From Heligmosomoides polygyrus polygyrus (Eukaryota > Nematoda > Chromadorea > Rhabditida > Heligmosomidae), in contig OX377202.1 in NCBI GenBank assembly GCA_947396885.1, forward strand, positions 15,376,001 to 15,440,000: a stretch of 64,000 nt of DNA. The letters run 5' to 3'. The notes beneath the pieces were generated by a model, which saw only the letters and a program-made list of their open reading frames with translations, did no database searches and had not been told where the DNA came from. Of the stretch, positions 32,607-44,470 are shown in pieces. The position numbers and the translations under genes were made by a program. The first letter of the stretch is position 1. Each line of letters opens with the position of its first letter.

Positions 32607-32608
32607 TA

Positions 32609-33689
32609 CAGTACCGCCGCTAAACGTTCAACCAAACGACGTTTGCGACGCAAAAACGCGTTTTTTGCGTCGCATCATGATAACTTTGTTCAAAATAAAG
32701 GCTTTCTCACCAAAATTTACAGTAGCTCCTAGCATCATCCTACCTACCAACGGGCATGCAACCGCCATTAAAAAGTGGATGGAAGCCTGAAAACCAATGC
32801 CGCAATTAAGGAGGGTCCTAATTGCTGTGACCCGACCCAGCACCGTCGCCGAGTCTCGCTTAATTATGTCCCCAGGTGCAAATAGTGCTGCCCAGTTGAA
32901 TTCTAAAATTTTTAAACCTAATTAAATTGTATTTTCTTGCTGTTTATGACCTTCTCCTGGCTGCGACAATTCATTTGGTACCAAATTTGGCAGGTCTGCA
33001 GCTGCTTCAACCGATTTTGTTTATTTCAACGGAAGCATCCTCATCGTCAGTCTAAGCCTGTTATTGTAGCTTGCGATCTACTCATCTTCAAGGAAGGAAA
33101 ATGACATAGAAAATTTACGTTTCGAGCTCACTTTGGGCATTTGTGTGTTGGTTGCAATTCGTCAAAACTGCAAGTGAACCTTGGTAAAGAGCACTCCCTG
33201 TCGCCGATTTTGGCTGCGAATATCTATGTCCTAAGAAAATGAGTTCGTCCAAAAATTTGTTGGCGAACCGCACGCAATGTAGAGACTCCAAGTGTCAAAT
33301 ATCGAGAAGCCAGGTAATCAGATGCCCGAATTTCAGCTGGTTAAAGTGAGGACTTCTTTCAAAAGTTCGGCTGAGCTTCTGCAGCGTTTCATGCTCAGTC
33401 TTTGCAGAATGAATGCTGGGAAGCTCAGAATGCATATTAAGTATTTTTCCGCTCAAAATTTTCAGCCAGCCCAGACGTCAATATTTTGACGCACCAGGTC
33501 GAGCGTCGACGTAGGGGTCTTCTTCGACCATAATTGCACTGACCTGACATGCCCTACAGAGACATTGCACTCGGCTACCAAACGAATCCAACGAATCCCT
33601 CACTTCTCTTTCTCCTAATTACGGGCCTGTTCGACCTTATGCAGCTCACCAATAGCGATCCATGTTGCCAAATCTTGAGGACCTTTTGG
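32609..33689 (+). repeat. IR2 left terminal inverted repeat
   Basis: 1,081-bp arm. It differs from the right arm by scattered substitutions and small indels (for example one changed residue in each of two shared frames). The inner edge is at GAGGACCTTTTGG. Confidence 0.8.
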
Positions 33690-33713
33690 GTTTTCCGGAT
33701 TGCGTACATCATA

Positions 33714-34731
33714 TTAGGTTGTCCGGGAAGTTCTCAGCGTTTTCCCGTTTTAAGTGCTTAACTGTAATCTAACATAACTTTCTCAAATCTTATTTAGTCG
33801 AGTCAGCACACTTTTGCTAACGGAGAACAAATCGACTTATTCCATCAACGAAAGAATCAGATGGTCGAGATTCGATAAAATTCACGAAAGCTGTTTTGGC
33901 TTGGTGTTAACTGGTGAAGGTTTTACCAGCGAAAAAGTTCTGGAAATGTTTGAAAAAACGGCAGTCCGTTGGTGAGAAGCCTGGAGAATATGACGGGTGA
34001 GGCAGAATTTCAACCCTTAGTTCGTTCAATGTTCATGTTGTGATTTGCGAAACGTGTGGCGGGTGCTATCGTGCAAAAGAATCGGGCCTCTTCTATTGAG
34101 CAGTTCCGGCTGAAGTAAATGCAATTTTCGGTGAATTTTGTCGAATTCCTTACAGTGGGACTTTGCTGTGATCGTTTAGCCTAGCACCGAAAAGTTGTAC
34201 ACCAGCCGCTGACCATCACACAGTAACCATTACTTCCTTTGGTGGAGATTCGCCTTCGGAAAATGCCTAGGGGGTTCATTGGCGTGCAACCACCTTCCAA
34301 AAGCGTATCAAAGCATCTGCAACAGCAGTTTTACTCACGTCTAGCTCTTCCGCGATCTCGCGAACTGTTTGGGATGGTTCGGCTTCCACCAATTCCTTCA
34401 ACTCGTCGTCCAGGATTGCTCTAGATCGACCGCTAGGGGATCATCTTCGAGGATGAAATCTCCAGTCCGGATTTTACTGAAGCACTGGCGCACAGTGCCT
34501 TCTCCAACTCTATTAGGCCCCACACTTGATCGATATGTCGAGCTGACTCGGCTGCGGATTGTCCCAGTTTGAAGTCGAAATAAAATATCGCTCGGAATTG
34601 CTCTTTCGACATACTCCAATAAGCCATTCAAGAACAGAAATATAATGCGCAATACAAGTTGAATTTTTACTTCATAATAGACGAATGAAAGATAGCAACG
34701 CAAAACGCTGAGAACTTTCCGGACAACCTAA
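33714..34731 (-). mobile_element. Internally deleted mariner, 1,018 bp
   Basis: TIRs begin TTAGGTTGTCCGGGAAGTTC and end as the complement of TTAGGTTGTCCGGAAAGTTC, with TA flanks. The minus strand starts a transposase: MSKEQFRAIFYFDFKLGQSA and ESARHIDQVWG form the first HTH, followed by a TGDFILEDDP block. A deletion then joins it to LHANEPPRHFPKANLHQRK. LLNRRGPILLHDS carries the second catalytic Asp, followed by a decayed C-terminus. The second HTH and first catalytic Asp are missing. Confidence 0.8.
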
Positions 34732-35068
34732 TAACATGAGTGTGTTGGCTGAAAATTTTGGTACGATTTCTTTCATGCTTTCATTCACTTACTCAAAAAC
34801 TGAACACTTCGTTTGAAGTTTTATAAAATTCTCATTTTTTTGTAGAAAATAATGGTTGATATCCTGTTTCAAAGAGCAGAACAGCGGCAGTTTTAGTGCC
34901 AAAAAGGGACTGCGCCATGCAAATGTCCAAGACTTCGCTGTTTTTATTCGATTGATAGCAAAATTGCTGTTTGCCTAGAGTTTTACGCCTCTTAACAACA
35001 TAACAAAGAAAATTGTAAAAAAACAAATGTTCTCACCTTTGTACTTCATGTAAGCAGCGTTCTCGCTG

Positions 35069-35969
35069 TTAGGGGGGGGGGCAAAAGTAATGAGACAAAT
35101 TGAAAAAAAATCTTTATCTCTCTATAACTCAATTACAAATCAACGATGCTGAGGAATATGTATACCATTAAGGTCAGTGACCTTGCTGCCATCGATCAGC
35201 CAACTCCCTGATCCCATCCTTCCAGAACTGCTTAGGCCTGGTGCTGATCCACTGCTCGTTATGGTTGTCGAGGTCTGCTTGGGAACTTGTGTTCCTTCCG
35301 ACCATGAAGTCCCGTAGGCCCAAGAAGTGGTGGTAGTCGCATGGAGAGATGTCCGGCGAATACGGTGGGTGAAGCATGTGAACGTAGCCCAGCTGGGCAA
35401 GCTTATCCATGGTCACTTGTTCCCGATGGGGTGCGGCGTTGTCGAAGAGGAGGACCTTCTTGACGCGCTGCGACTGAATAAGTTCGAGTCGCAGGTACAT
35501 CTCTTCTATTTCGTTCACCATGGCCTTGGAGTCCATCGTCGTGTTTTTGGTAAACAGCTTCCAGTGTACCGACCCATGGGCGCAGACCCAAATGCTCTGA
35601 AGGTGCTTCTCGCCGTGAATATCTCGCCGAACGAAGGTCAACAGGCCTCACCCAGACTGGCTGCTTGGCAGGGCTAAGGTAGAAGACGTACTTCTCATCC
35701 TGCGTTAAGATTGAGCCCAGGCTGCTCGGGGTTGAGAATCGGGAGAGATTTGCGCGACACAGGTCGACTCCTCAGGCTGGGGTTTCGGCATGAGGCACAC
35801 TGTGGTTTTGGCATGCTTCTAGAAAGGGCGGAGGTGGTAACTTCTCAGGTGGCCTTCAGTAGGTAGCATGCAAACATGCAAATACGATAAGCACGAAACC
35901 AGACTGCAGTCACGATATATATGGGCACGGCATGGAGAGTCTCATTACTTTTGGTCCCCCCCCCCCTAA
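35069..35969 (-). mobile_element. Non-autonomous mariner with poly-G TIRs, 901 bp
   Basis: The left end is TTAG followed by a G run and CAAAAGTAATGAGAC; the right end is GTCTCATTACTTTTGGTC, a C run and CTAA, flanked by TA on the right. The minus-strand ORF 35641-35174 keeps the catalytic C-terminal half: LLFDNAAPHREQ with the second Asp and PPYSPDISPCDYHHF with the third, 34 residues apart, then QFWKDGIRELADRWQQ. The first Asp lies in another frame as LTQDEKYVFYL. The N-terminal DNA-binding region is absent, as in its relative at 56201-57100, so a deletion derivative seems to have spread as such. Confidence 0.85.
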
Positions 35970-36287
35970 TATAATTCAAATAAAATTCGGGGTGAGCTTT
36001 ACAAGTGCAGGGCGCAATCTGCTCTTTGATGCACTAAATGATTGCTACCTTGCTGCGCTTTAAGACAAAAGTTAGTTAATTATTTTTTCAAAAGAAATAA
36101 AACTTGTGTAAAGTTAATACACTCGTTCGGGCAGCTGAACCTAAAAAAATTCAAGAAAGTTAAACCAAATTTTCCTTGGAGAAAAAATTATTCTACCCTT
36201 CTTGAAGTTGTATTGTTTGTATTTTAACCTGTAAGAAGCTCGTTTCAATTTGAAAGATGTTTAATTCCAATTTAATTCGAAAAGTGT

Positions 36288-37357
36288 CCAAAAGGTCCTC
36301 AAGATTTGGCAGCATGGATCGCTATTGGTGAGCTGCATAAGGTCGAACAGGCCCGTAATTAGGAGAAAGAGAAGTGAGGGATTCGTTGGTCATGCAGCCG
36401 AGTGCAATGTCTCTGTAGGGCATGTCAGGTCAGTGCAATTATGGTCGAAGAAGACCCCTACGTCGACGCTCGACCTGGTGCGTCAAAATATTGGCGTCTG
36501 GGCTGGCTGAAAATTTTGAGCGGAAAAATACTTAATATGCATTCTGGGCTTCCCAGCATTCATTCTGCAAAGACTGAGCATGAAACGCTGCAGAAGCTCA
36601 GCCGCACTTTTGAAAGAAGTCCTCACTTTAACCAGCTGAAATTCGGGCATCTGATTACCTGGCTTCTCGATATTTGACACTTGGAGTCTCTACATTGCGT
36701 GCGGTTCGCCAACAAATTTTTGGACGAACTCATTTTCTTAGGACATAGATATTCGCAGCCAAAATCGGCGACAGGGAGTGCTCTTTACCAAGGTTCACTT
36801 GCAGTTTTGACGAATTGCAACCAACACACAAATGCCCAAAGTGAGCTCGAAACGTAAATTTTCTATGTCATTTTCCCTCCTTAAAGATGAGTAGATTGCA
36901 AGCTACAATAACTGGTTTAAACTGAGGATGCTTCCGCTGAAATAAACAAAATCAGTTGAAGCAGCTGCAGACCTGCCAAATTTGGTACCAAATGAATTGT
37001 CGCAGCCAGGAGAAGGTCATAAACAGCAAGAAAATACAATTTAATTAGGTTTAAAAATTTTAGAATTCAACTGGGCAGCACTATTTGCGCCTGGGGACAT
37101 AATTAAGCGAGACTCGGCGACGGTGCTGGGTCGGGTCACAGCAATTAGGACCCTCCTTAATTGCGGCATTGGTTTTCAGGCTTCCATCCACTTTTTAATG
37201 GCGGTTGCATGCCCGTTGGTAGGTAGGATGATGCTAGGAGCTACTGTAAATTTTGGTGAGAAAGCCTTTATTTTGAACAAAGTTATCATGATGCGACGCA
37301 AAAAACGCGTTTTTGCGTCGCAAACGTCGTTTGGTTGAACGTTTAGCGGCGGTACTG
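36288..37357 (-). repeat. IR2 right terminal inverted repeat
   Basis: 1,070-bp mirror of 32609-33689. Confidence 0.8.
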
Positions 37358-37359
37358 TA

Positions 37360-39455
37360 TATAAGACATCTCGCTCTCAATGATATGATTTGAGATGCTT
37401 AGGTGAGCAATATAAGATAAGCACCAATGAATAACAACCATAGTCATAACCTAGCGATCCCGTACTCACTCATGAATGTAATGTCCCGTGGCGCTCGAGT
37501 GTGCCATCGTCTTTTAGGTTTACTCCTATGATACCGTTGAGGCCAGAATGTCGCCATATCATGGCTAATTTCCCTCTGCAAGTTCCCTCACGAGGAACCA
37601 AGAAAATACAAATGCTTTCTCTGCGAGTTCTCTTTGGAGAAATCAGAAAGCGAACAAATTTCCATTCCGAGTAAGGAAAGGAAATCGAAAGAATACCTTC
37701 TTCGCGAGTCCTCTACCGAGGAACCGGAAGGAAATCCTAAATTTCTTTGCGAATTCTCACCGAGGATCCGGAGAAAGGAGAAAAGACCCGCCTGACAGGA
37801 AGGCCTTCGAGCACAAAACTACTCGAACCATTTCATACAGCGGGTGGATTTCATGCATCACGAAATCTCAGATATTTAAGAGAAGTTCATCAAAACGTGT
37901 TAGAAATGACCGGCAAGCCTTGAAGAGAGATTAAAAATCGGATAGCCAAACTCCGTGGTGACTTGTTGGCGTCATGGAGAGTTGGGAAGGCTACTCATTT
38001 TCAAGCCTTTCGGCAAATTATGTCTTACATGTTTTATATTGATTTTGCATCAAAGACATCTAAAAATCACACGGACTCTTTAACCTGTTTTCGGACTATG
38101 TTTTAGGAACCTTGAAGTGTGAGTCTTCCACATTTAGTAAATCTATTGAGCGTAAATGTTCAAATTGGAATTAATTAGGCAATGAAGATTGATTCGTGAG
38201 AGGACAGGGGAAAAGGTCCGGTTCTCTTCTTGGTAATGTAAAAGCCGATGCGTAGTATTATCGTTGGAAGTCATATTAGAGGAATCAGATGCATTCAACG
38301 ACCAGCATGAGTGAACGAAAATCGTATTGACTACGTGGATGTCAAATAAAAGTACGCGGTTCAGGTTGCTGCAAAGACGGTTATAAATTTCTACTAAACA
38401 AGGAACCGAAATTATCTCTGTCGGTTATATTAACGTCATTCGTGTGGAGTAAGCTTGTAGGGCTACTTTGGAACCCTATCATCCCACTAACGGCTCTACA
38501 GAAGCAATGGTTACTCTTAAAAGTTGCACATCTTAATCTTGATTATCGTATTTGTTCAAACGAACGGAAACGAATAGATTGAAAAAATAAGGTGAAGTGC
38601 ACTAGTTTCTCCAGGATACGCCACGCATCGTTCTCTTACTAGCTGCTGTTGGCGATTCTTTTTACGTGCACACATTTTGCTATGAAATATGAGTACGTGG
38701 GTACGAAGTATGAAACTGTTTAGCAAAGAATAAACTTTATAATTCTTGAAAGCCTGCTTATAGCAGGCGAGAATGGAACCTAGAAAATCGAGTAGTGAAT
38801 CGCGCCGCACAGGCGCCTCCGTTCTCTTTCGGATATGCCATATTTCTCAACGCAAGCTTAATGCACTAATTGCTCACAGTGCAGAGGTAACATCAATCTT
38901 GGGGAGTTCAGCTCAACGTCTCCCTTCCATAGCTGTGAATACTCTTGCTAAAAACAGTGAGTGGACACCACGAAAACCAGCTGGTCTCCGTCTTCGTTAG
39001 CAAGCCTTTATTAATTTTCTATTAACTAGCCGGAAAGCTCTGCTGTGCCTACAGGAAGTGTTGAATGTTTTTGTTTTTCTCCGCTCAGTGCTGTTATACG
39101 GTGGAGGTAGCGATGTTGTCTAAGAAGGTGGCTAATTTCGCGCTCCGGATCGCATTACTTCGATATTTGATATGCAGAAAACATGCGCGATTCAGTTCCT
39201 GGTGCTAGGTGACATGGCGGCTTTGAACGTTTTTCGTCCACAGGTTCAAGGATGGCACAAAAAAGTCTAAAATCGGCCGTCGTTTTCCCGTCGTTTTCGC
39301 TTCAAGGACGTTATCCTTCAGAATTGACCTGCTCGACAACGTCCTCTGTTCAGAAAAAAGTGGAAACATTTCGTTTTCTATACATGAGTCTTTCTTAATA
39401 AAATGTACATTACGAGTTTGAATCTGGACGTGCAGCGGAGTGCCCAGATTCAAAC
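37360..39455. other. Stretch with a degenerate tandem repeat and no gene
   Basis: At about 37565-37785 five imperfect units of 42-47 bp share a TTTC-TTTGCGAGTTC-CTC-CGAGGAACC-G pattern. The rest has only short ORFs. One (38773-39000, 75 codons) ends near a donor-like AACAGTGAGT but has no recognised domain. Confidence 0.4.
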
Positions 39456-40560
39456 TCTATCGAAACTTATGTCGTGCATTCGGCTCTGAATCTCCTTCTG
39501 TACGATCTGTGTATAGCTGGTTCGAACGCTTCAGAAGCGGCAGCAGGAGTCTCGAGGATGAGCCTCGCTCTGCGGCTGGATCCATCAACGACGTATAGAG
39601 GTTTGACGGAGAAATTACTGCCAAAATTCCTGAAAAAAAAGCAGGCGATATGTTGAAACGTTGGCGTTATCGGGAATTTCGGGTGTAATTTCTCCATTAA
39701 ATCTCTGATTGAAGAATTTCCCCCTGGTCGATCGACAACGATATCTTTGGATGAACTGAGGAATCTGGCGGAGCAGCATCCATATGAAGGTGTGCGTTAT
39801 TTTGCTGCTGCTCTTGGCTGTTCCCGATCCACCATAGACAATGGAGCGCGATCTCTTGGAATGGTTAAAAAACTCGGTCAGTGGCTACCACACGATCTGA
39901 CCGACGACAACCGGTGAAGACCTCTGGACATATGCACTCAGCTGCTTTCCCGAAGTCGCACCTTCAACTGGCTGGACACCATTGTCACAGGAGACGAAAA
40001 GTGGGTCCTCTACGTCAACCACTCTCGTAAACGTGCGTGGTGCCAACGCGATGAAGTGCCGAAGTCTTTCATACAAGTGAAATTCGTGCGAGAAAAGTCA
40101 TACCGAGCGTCTGGTGGGGAGTTTATGGGATATACCATTTCGAGCTGCCTGACAGCACGACTGTCACTGCCGAGGTCTACGCTACCCAACTGCTGAGACT
40201 GGCCGACAAGATGCGCAGGGAACAGCCAGGTTCGACAAAGTTCGCTCGCTGCACGATATAACGCGCGCCCACATATCGCGAGACGACTTCTCAGAGAATT
40301 CTGGAACTCGGATGGGATGTTCTGCCGCATCCACCGTACAGCGCAGATCTGGTCCCAAGTGACTACCACCCTTTTCGATCATTTCAGCATCATCTGGAAG
40401 GGAAGCGTTATGAAGATCATGACCACCTCGAAAATGACCTCCGAGCTTTTTTCGCCTTAAAGTCGCCGGATTTCTAAGCCAGAGGAATTCGAAGTCTTGT
40501 GGAACATTGGCGAAGTGCAGTTGATGTTGACGGAAACTATTTGGTTGATTAATAAGATAT
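39456..40560 (+). pseudogene. Mariner transposase relic
   Basis: Frames joined by shifts read SVYSWFERFRSGSRSLEDEP (end of first HTH and linker), then LGCSRSTIDNGARSLGMVKK (second HTH), GQWLPHDLTDDNR and a stop. VTGDEKWVLYVNHSRKRAW with the first catalytic Asp follows, then NARPHIARRL and, in another frame, LVPSDYHPFRSF with the third Asp. TIRs are not evident; a CTTTCTGGACACCC motif near 40605 could be part of one. Many shifts show it is old and inactive. Confidence 0.8.
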
Positions 40561-41363
40561 TAAAAAAATTGAGTCATATTGAAAAATTGTCTATTTCTGC
40601 AGATACTTTCTGGACACCCTATGCATCATTCAGGTAGGAATGCGGTATAGTGAAACATATCCTTTAGTCCCCAGTCACAAATCTACTCCGATTTAAAGTA
40701 CGTGGCGTATACTACTAAGGCTGGTGATCGGTAACCTTCATCGTTCAGCATGCTTAATGTATCACAGTACACCAGTCCCGCCCCTGTTTTCCTACCTGTC
40801 TCGTCATAGTAGTTGTTTTGATCACGTTTGTAGCCACAGCATTTTCCTGAGCAGGCGTGGAGCCATTGTTTGCGGTTTAGCGCTGCTCGTTTCCCTGATA
40901 TTTAATCAACATTCTCTTGCACAGCCCCGAAGAGGCGTGCTCAACACCTCGGAAGTGGCTCTCAGACGGGTTCTTCAACGAGCTCTATCAACTACTTCTC
41001 TCCATTCAACTACGCTCATCAGTAATTGTGGTGCCAATTTTTACTTGGGCTCCCATATTTAGAATAATTTATTGCCAAACTTTTATTGTTCATTGTTCTT
41101 ATTTCTTCCTTGGCTGCAAAAGAAATGATAGGCAAGCGAGAGCAAAAGGATGCTCTGCGATGTTATGCGATCAGCCGCCTCGATTGCTAGGAACTTATAC
41201 CCCTGTTAGGCACTCATCTGACGAAGTGAAGTAGTGAGAGAAGAGTAATGAAGCAGAACTGCCTCCCTACGACAATTTGCTAACCGAACCGGTCAACCTG
41301 CCCTTCAAGGCTTCTTAATCACGTACTACTAGGATTTTCTGAAAAATACTCTGAAGAGAGCTG
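40561..41363. other. Unassigned stretch
   Basis: The ORF 40724-41062 contains a hydrophobic VCGLALLVSLIF segment followed by AQPRRG, which could mimic a signal peptide. No homologous family or processing pattern is clear. Confidence 0.3.
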
Positions 41364-41740
41364 TTGGAGAAGAGATTAGGTGTCGGTGTACGTGGCGTCT
41401 CCTGTGCTTCGAATGATGTAGTGTCTTCTTCTTGTACGTCTGGAGTGCATTGTGTAATGAAAAATTGCGGTGCGAGTCCAATAGGGAACCCGGCGTCGAA
41501 AGGCATCGTTTTTTCTGAGTCATTCATAGTGATGACGGCAGTCATCCTATAGCTGAGTGGGCAGTTGGAGAAGAAATTCGGTGTCGGTGTACGTGGCGTC
41601 TCCTGTGCTTCGGATTATGTGATATCTTCTTCTTACACAACCTGACACCGAATCTCTTCTCCAACTGCCCTCTCATCTACAGGATGACTGCCGTCATCAC
41701 CATGGATGACTCAGAAAACGATGCCTTTTGACTCTGAAGA
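41364..41740. repeat. Compound direct and inverted repeat
   Basis: Block A (41364-41552) has its first 60 bases repeated directly at about 41566-41635 (GGTGTCGGTGTACGTGGCGT). Pieces of its two ends then recur in reverse complement at about 41645-41730 (GGATGACTGCCGTCATCACC). The minus-strand frame through block A (MTAVITMNDSEKTMPFDAGF onward, 76 codons) and the plus-strand echo MTAVITMDDSEN suggest a duplicated and broken exon or foldback core. Confidence 0.5.
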
Positions 41741-42315
41741 GAATTGATCAACCTATTTCGTCTACAGCCCTATGCTCACAAGTACTAACGGGAAGCGCCC
41801 GTAAGTCTCCCTTTATGGCAAGTGCACTTCAGGCTTTACATAACAAATGACCGGCGATTGGAAGTTGAGGCCCTCCATGGAAAGGAACAACTCTCAATTT
41901 ATGACTTCCTTTACTTTCTGAGTAATTCGGGAAACGCAGCTAGATGACTCTGTCGTTTCGCTTCGGTATTGTGGGAAGTGTCTTACTTTTAAACAACTCC
42001 TCGTCTTATCAGAAACCAAGTACAAAGTAGGTAGGTTACAAGTATTTTCTTTTCTGTGTGTATCACTATGTCGCTAAGGGATTTTTGTGTAAAATTTTAA
42101 ATATACACATCCACTGTAGTCAACTCTCATGAAGGTCTTGGAAAGTACTACACCCTTTTTAGGTAGGTATTATTAGATTGGAAAAAAGCCTCTTCACACT
42201 TCGAAATTTTTTTCCGTTCTCCTTATAAACGCACTAGCCAATATCGACAGCTGATTTCGTAATCTTATCACACTTGACTACCGTTAGACATAGGTCAAGA
42301 CCCTTCTTGTACTTC
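41741..42315. other. Unassigned stretch
   Basis: No gene or repeat recognised before the mariner fragment. Confidence 0.3.
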
Positions 42316-42915
42316 GTTATCTATCCAATCTTCCGAGCTCAATGCCAGATCTACCTCATGGCCATTTTCGGCGCGTCATTCTTCGTCATGAATTCATTAA
42401 AGGATCTACAGCACGTCACTCAGCGGACCAAATTAACGATATATATGGCTTGGGATCTACTGCTCATCGCGCCTGTTATGAGCGGTTCGGAAAGTTTTTA
42501 AAGGAAGATTATTCACTTGAGGACAAAGCAACGTCACGAAGGCCAACTGAATTGGACGACATTGAACAACTCCATGTTCTTCGTACTGATAGTAGGCAGA
42601 CGACCTGTCAACTGGCGGAAAAGTAATTTAATGAATATTCAAACGATGCAAGCTTTTTGTTGGAATATTATGCATAGGCCAAAGTGTAGGGTCTCATAGG
42701 ATAGTGGGAATCCATCTGAAGGGTCTTTGCTTTGCAAGGAAATTTGGAGGATGGATTCCACATGTCCTGTCAGACAGTGCAAAACCACATGTTGGCTCTG
42801 CATCGCTGCTTTTCTTCTGTCCAGATACGAAAGAAAACTGTTTCTGCCGCGGATTGTGACAGTCGATGAGTCCTGGATTCTGCATGCCAAATTTCGAAGA
42901 AAAATACAGTGAGTA
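42316..42915 (+). pseudogene. Mariner transposase N-terminal half
   Basis: The 94-codon frame gives FRRVILRHEFIKGSTARHSA, then YERFGKFLKEDYSLEDKATS and RQTTCQLAEK, which is the first HTH and linker region of a mariner transposase. After frameshifts, LLSRYERKLFLPRIVTVDES and WILHAKFRRKIQ carry the first catalytic Asp. The second half of the gene is missing. A 59-bp piece inside it (42626-42684) is repeated at 43097-43155. Confidence 0.8.
42626..42684 (+). repeat. 59-bp direct repeat, copy 1
   Basis: ATTTAATGAATATTCAAACG onward, repeated with four or five differences at 43097-43155, 471 bp downstream. Confidence 0.75.
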
Positions 42916-43096
42916 CAAAAAGTAGAAAACTAGAATTAGATTAATACAAGCTCAGTTGCCGTTTTCGCCTCATTGCAGAATGGTGAAATAATTTTTTTTA
43001 AATTTATGCTTTGACAGCGACTTTTTCGCTGCTGTTTTTACTAAATTCCAGATTAATGTCGAAACTAAAAAACTGAAATAAATAGGTAAGTTGGGA

Positions 43097-43155
43097 ATTT
43101 AATGAATATTCAAACGATGCAAGCTTTTTGTTAGAATATTATGAATAGGTTAAAG
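43097..43155 (+). repeat. 59-bp direct repeat, copy 2
   Basis: Second copy of 42626-42684, lying outside recognisable transposase sequence. Confidence 0.75.
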
Positions 43156-43329
43156 TTTGATCTGCTAGGTGTCTAGCAAGAAAACGTGAAAAAGGAGAAT
43201 AGTTTGGTGGGAAAAGTGCTCAGATTGGGCAGAAAATAGCATGATAAATGAATATTGAATCACATTTGATTAACATTAGTGGAAAAAGCCTCTGAAAATC
43301 GATGTAGCTGTACTGCACTATACGTAAGG

Positions 43330-43614
43330 TGGGCGCGTGTGGCGCAATCGGCGGAGGCGCCGGCTGTCCCGTGCACCCGATACCAGGTTCCTGGTTCGGA
43401 TTTCCCTCTCAGGCCAACCAAGCCTACCATCCCTCCGGGTCGGTACCAGACTTGTCTGCGAAGGATATAGCGTTGACTTGTTCATCGGCTGGCCACCACA
43501 AGTCATTGTATAGCCATATACGCATTCAGATCGCCTCCAAAATATCTCGTAGAAGTAGAATGCGTAGCGCACCCAAAAGAGATTGAGTAACGCCGCCGTT
43601 TATCTCTTATCCTT
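43330..43614 (+). repeat. tRNA-derived SINE, full length
   Basis: Head GGGCGCGTGTGGCGCAATCG (A box), B-box region CTGGTTCGGATTTCCC, conserved body, AAGTAGAATGCGTAGCGCAC and a TTTATCTCTTATCC tail. One of the best-preserved copies. Confidence 0.85.
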
Positions 43615-44470
43615 ACACATCAGGTGACTCTTACGATTAACGGTTTAGGTTTACATTTCAAGTTTCGTTTACGCACATCCCTGGTACCCACAACACTGGT
43701 CAACGTTTGCTACATACCTACAATAGAGCATGATTCTACTGGCTTTCATCGCAGTCATTAGATGAAGTGTTGTTTGCCTCTCGTTATCACATGTTTTCTG
43801 AAAAAAACCGAAATCACAAATTTTGATAAGTGGTTGTTGTCGAGGCAGGAATGCAGCAGTTAAAAAGACATCAATGATCGAGCAGTTGAACAAATCGTGA
43901 TCTCCAAAATGCTTTTATGGTAATGTCCCAAATACAATAACGCGGCGCGCGTTTGAAATTTCAGAGGCTCTTCATTAAGTGGAGCGTCTGCCTCTCTTGT
44001 TATCGTACTGAACTAATTACATGCTTTTTTACATTTAATTTGGCCTTAAATTCTGTCTCGCATGACTTCTCTTCTCTGCTATTCACAGAGCTAACGAGCT
44101 CTTCGTCAATTCTGCTTGATTAAAAATGCAATAACTATCCACATAAATAATGGTCAGATAGTACATAGGTGAGCATTTGCTGGCTTTTTACAGACATGGC
44201 AATTTGAAAAGAGGTTTTTTAGTGCGATTCCTTTGCTTCAACAGTGTTCATCACTCAGGGCGCAGTCGCTCAGACCGTAGTCATCATTGGTTTTTGTGGA
44301 AGTGCCTTAAGCTTAATTCCGTCTCCAGGAAGGGGTGAGGCTCATGCTATGGGATTTGGAGCGTGCGGAGCGCAATATTCATATGCAGTGCATACTGGAA
44401 TGTTTGGATTTTTACGGCCTTTCTACTGCTTGCGAAGTGTTTCGCCTTTCAATCACCGCACCTTATAATA
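43615..44470. other. Unassigned stretch
   Basis: Short ORFs on both strands with no domain. Confidence 0.3.

Larger units (their letters stand above)
32609..37357. mobile_element. Giant Tc/pogo-like element with 1.07-kb TIRs (IR2)
   Basis: The left TIR, 32609-33689, begins CAGTACCGCCGCTAAACGTT. The right TIR, 36288-37357, is its reverse complement and near identical. The ends are flanked by TA (32607-32608 and 37358-37359). CAGT termini and TA target duplication are typical of Tc1/pogo-type elements, but TIRs over 1 kb are exceptional. The core (33690-36287) has no recognisable transposase of its own and contains two mariner insertions. A palindromic GCGACGCAAAAA...TTTTTTGCGTCGC lies about 40 bp inside each end. 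Translated TIR frames are identical on both sides but show no known domain. Confidence 0.7.

Noticed and set aside
40724..41062. 112-codon ORF with a signal-peptide-like hydrophobic segment
   Set aside because: No cleavage or amidation pattern, no splice support and no recognisable family; hydrophobic runs are expected by chance.
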